Source: an uncultured Porphyromonadaceae bacterium (GTDB lineage Bacteria; Bacteroidota; Bacteroidia; Bacteroidales; Muribaculaceae). Taken from it: 16,100 nt of DNA. Made by a program: the position numbers and the translations under genes. Shown piece by piece: positions 14,011 to 16,100 of the stretch (position 1 is its first letter; every line of letters starts with the position of its first letter). The notes beneath the pieces are model-generated. The model did not search any database. It was not told the origin of the DNA and was given only the letters and a program-made list of their open reading frames with translations. Where the stretch lies: assembly GCA_900548875.1 (NCBI GenBank), contig URMA01000068.1, positions 1 through 16,100 of the forward strand, in the 5' to 3' direction.

Positions 14011-14796
14011 TTACTTCCGATAGAAATCAAATGCAATGGCACAATGTTTTGTCATAAAGCCACACCGCTCCAGCGTCCTGCGTGAAGCAACATTATCAGC
14101 CGCACACCCTGCAATAGGAGTATATCCCGCTTTTAAGCATGATTCTTTAAGATGTGAAATAATCATTGTTGCATACCCCTGCCTGCGGAATGCCGGATTT
14201 ACCCACATTCCTACATCAAAGATATCTTTTCCCGGAAGTACCCGAATAAAATAGCCGCATCCCAAAAGTGCTCCATCCTTTTCATACATTAGTATCATCC
14301 GGTGCGAAACGGTATAATTTAACTCTTCGGGAGATTCATATAAATCACTGTCGTGAGTAAGCAATAACGGAATATCAATCTCTTTCGCCTTACGAACGGT
14401 TATCCCGTCCTGCAAAGGCATCACTATCTCATCAGTGAAGAAACGGAACAGATAACCACCTACTTCACTGGATTGACAATATGCATGGCAGCAAGCCATA
14501 AACAAATCATCAAACGACTTGCAGAAAGCACTCTTAATCTGAAATTCTTTCAATACTCTTCCGAATATTTCTTCTTTTCGTGAAAGCAGTTCATCAGACA
14601 GATAGAATTCAATCAGCTCTCCTTCTTCCGACTGAATGAAATACCCCACTCTTTCTTCATCCTGTTCGATACAGAAACAAGTGCCTTTTGCAACAAGCCA
14701 CTCGCAGTGTAACTCCTGGGGGTAACGCAAAGAATCCAGATATTGATTTCTCAGATTCAGAAGTGATGCCAATGGTACAGCTCTAAATTCAATCAT
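14011..14796 (-). CDS. GNAT-family N-acetyltransferase, possibly with a degenerate N-terminal GNAT half
   Basis: A 261-aa acetyl-CoA-dependent acetyltransferase of unknown substrate, cytoplasmic. The C-terminal half (about 132-261) is a full GNAT fold: GCGYFIRVLPG (179-189) and DIFDVGMWVNPAFRRQGYAT (191-210), the last holding the acetyl-CoA pyrophosphate loop RRQGYA, then NVASRRTLERCGF (235-247), the usual second acetyl-CoA contact. The N-terminal half (1-125) has a similar order, with ERVGYFIQSEEGELIEFYLS and KSFDDLFMACCHAY, but no RxxGxG/A loop, so it may be a degenerate second GNAT domain. It lies 46 nt downstream of msrAB on the same strand and is probably co-transcribed. GC is low like its neighbours. 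Confidence 0.87.
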   Translation of the reverse strand: MIEFRAVPLASLLNLRNQYLDSLRYPQELHCEWLVAKGTCFCIEQDEERVGYFIQSEEGELIEFYLSDELLSRKEEIFGRVLKEFQIKSAFCKSFDDLFMACCHAYCQSSEVGGYLFRFFTDEIVMPLQDGITVRKAKEIDIPLLLTHDSDLYESPEELNYTVSHRMILMYEKDGALLGCGYFIRVLPGKDIFDVGMWVNPAFRRQGYATMIISHLKESCLKAGYTPIAGCAADNVASRRTLERCGFMTKHCAIAFDFYRK

Positions 14797-14842
14797 AATT
14801 CCGTTTTTGCTAAAGATACGAAAGTTTTCCGGATACGAAAAA

Positions 14843-15922
14843 TTACTTTACTAAACTGATGTATTCCCCATATCCTTCAGCCTGCATCTTTTCTTTAGGA
14901 ATGAATCTCAACGAAGCACTGTTGATGCAATAACGCAAACCACCTTTATCTGCCGGACCATCAGTGAAGACATGTCCTAAATGGGCATCACCCGTAGCAC
15001 TTCGAACCTCTGTGCGTACCATACCATGAGAAGTGTCCATCTTCTCATGAATAAGTTTACGGTCAATCGGTTTTGAGAAACTGGGCCAGCCACAGCCGGA
15101 ATCAAACTTATCTGTTGATATAAAAAGAGGCTCACCGGTAGTGATATCTACGTAGATGCCATCTCGTTTTTCATCCCAGTATTCGTTATGAAAAGCTGGT
15201 TCGGTTGCGTTCTTTTGTGTGACCGCATATTGCTCGGGCGTCAATTTACTACGAAGTGTGGCGTCATCCGGTTTTTTGTAATTTGTCTGGGGCTGCTCAG
15301 CCTGTGCATTTGCTTTTTTTGCCAACTCGAATAGTGCAGGGTTAATATGGCAGTATCCTCCGGGATTCTTATCCAGATAATCCTGATGATATTCCTCGGC
15401 TTTGTAAAAATTGGATAAGGGTTTCACTTCTATGACTATAGGTTTGGAATACTCTTTAGCCAATTCGTCGATGGCTGTCCGGATAGTCGGCAAGTCAACT
15501 TCATCAGTATAATAAATACCGGTGCGATATTGCGAACCCTTGTCATTGCCTTGTCGATTCAGACTTGTAGGATCTATTGTCTTAAAAAAAAGGTCGATCA
15601 ATAGTTTTAGGGGAACTTCTTGTGGATTATACTCCACCTTAACGGTTTCTGCAAAATTGGTTTTTCCTGTACACACCTGTTGGTAAGTCGGATTAGCAAT
15701 GTTTCCGTTGGCATATCCGACCTGAGTCGATTTTACTCCTCTGATCTGTTTCAGGAAATGGTCTGTTCCCCAGAAACAACCGCCTGCAAAATATATTTCA
15801 CTCAGATTCTTCATGTTTTTTTTCTCCTGTTTTTGTTGATAAATCCATTGTACGCCTTGTGCATGGCCAGTGTAAATGATACCGGCCAATAGCACGACAA
15901 ATATAGTAAACTTCTTCTTCAT
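14843..15922 (-). CDS. msrAB: Exported methionine sulfoxide reductase, MsrA-MsrB fusion
   Basis: The 359-aa protein repairs oxidised methionine: MsrA reduces the S-sulfoxide and MsrB the R-sulfoxide. A signal peptide (MKKKFTIFVVLLAGIIYTGH, cut near AQG at 21-23) directs it out of the cytoplasm. The MsrA domain (about 41-200) has the catalytic GGCFWG (Cys49), GYANG and DPTSLNRQGNDKGSQYR; Cys191 in GGYCHIN is a likely resolving residue. The MsrB domain (about 224-355) has DKFDSGCGWPSF (Cys277), HLGHVFTDGP and RYCINSASLRF (catalytic Cys332). Cys277 and Cys332 are 55 residues apart, as in the Neisseria PilB MsrB pair. The zinc cysteines are absent (DITTGEPLF), as in other fused forms. Met37 is preceded by AGGAG 9 nt upstream and would give a cytoplasmic form; the longer start is chosen because the extension is a proper signal peptide. 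Confidence 0.94.
   Translation of the reverse strand: MKKKFTIFVVLLAGIIYTGHAQGVQWIYQQKQEKKNMKNLSEIYFAGGCFWGTDHFLKQIRGVKSTQVGYANGNIANPTYQQVCTGKTNFAETVKVEYNPQEVPLKLLIDLFFKTIDPTSLNRQGNDKGSQYRTGIYYTDEVDLPTIRTAIDELAKEYSKPIVIEVKPLSNFYKAEEYHQDYLDKNPGGYCHINPALFELAKKANAQAEQPQTNYKKPDDATLRSKLTPEQYAVTQKNATEPAFHNEYWDEKRDGIYVDITTGEPLFISTDKFDSGCGWPSFSKPIDRKLIHEKMDTSHGMVRTEVRSATGDAHLGHVFTDGPADKGGLRYCINSASLRFIPKEKMQAEGYGEYISLVK
15815..15828 (-). promoter_or_regulatory. Strong internal Shine-Dalgarno before Met37 of msrAB
   Basis: On the minus strand AGGAG (15828-15824) is followed by 9 nt, including eight A, and then ATG (15814-15812), which is Met37 of msrAB just before the MsrA domain. The annotated upstream ATG at 15922 has no comparable site. 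In a genome that seldom uses Shine-Dalgarno sequences this stands out. Confidence 0.5.
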
Positions 15923-16100
15923 AATTTTCAGTCTCTTTTATAAATAACAAACGAAGATCGTTTTCGGATTATTAAGAACTGTTGTATCCTGCAATGAAGT
16001 GGTTAAAAAGAGATTATCTTTTGATCTTTTGGAGGATTGTGCTTATTTTTGGCATAAACATTTCCTTGCTTTGCAGCAGAAATCAAGTTTAGTATGGCAA

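Noticed and set aside
15994..16092. 32-codon plus-strand ORF with ATG at 15994
   Set aside because: Very short, no promoter or ribosome binding site, and no recognisable family; the hydrophobic look reflects AT-rich codons.

Overview
The window looks like a chromosomal stretch from a member of the Bacteroidales (phylum Bacteroidota). The evidence is the repeated occurrence of the Bacteroidota promoter -7 element TAnnTTTG in front of genes, the near absence of Shine-Dalgarno sequences, and the gene families: a carboxypeptidase-regulatory-domain outer membrane barrel, an AAA_14/DUF4143 ATPase, a PepSY-like secreted protein, a DUF456 membrane protein and a long-form QueA. No rRNA, tRNA, CRISPR array, insertion sequence or phage gene was recognised.

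Layout, left to right. An AraC-family regulator cut by the left edge (+) is followed at once by a QueA-family tRNA-modification gene (+) with its own promoter. A low-GC AAA_14/DUF4143 ATPase (+) follows. Its upstream region is unusually structured: nested palindromes, a good promoter, a leader hairpin, and three direct repeats of TTGAACATTTT at an exact 22-bp period ending just before the ATG. A small glutaredoxin-like gene (+) comes next. It converges on a minus-strand pair, an MsbA-like ABC exporter followed by purN. Divergent from the exporter is a 960-aa outer membrane beta-barrel protein (+), which ends at a strong bidirectional terminator shared with a minus-strand group: gtrA-like, PfkB sugar kinase, DUF456 membrane protein. 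Further right, also on the minus strand, a MATE efflux pump is followed after 3 nt by a 66-aa four-cysteine protein.

After a 539-nt AT-rich gene-free stretch the character changes. A PepSY-like secreted protein (+) converges through a perfect 30-bp hairpin on a minus-strand pair, an exported MsrA-MsrB fusion followed by a GNAT acetyltransferase. By hand-counted lines this right-hand part is nearer 40% GC, against about 53-58% in most of the left part.

Most genes are ordinary housekeeping or envelope functions and do not form one pathway. Three places deserve a second look: the repeat-bearing leader of the AAA_14 ATPase; the msrAB gene, which has a clear Shine-Dalgarno before an internal start that would drop the signal peptide; and the compositional seam near 12.9-13.5 kb. 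I did not find a convincing new multi-gene defence or biosynthetic system.
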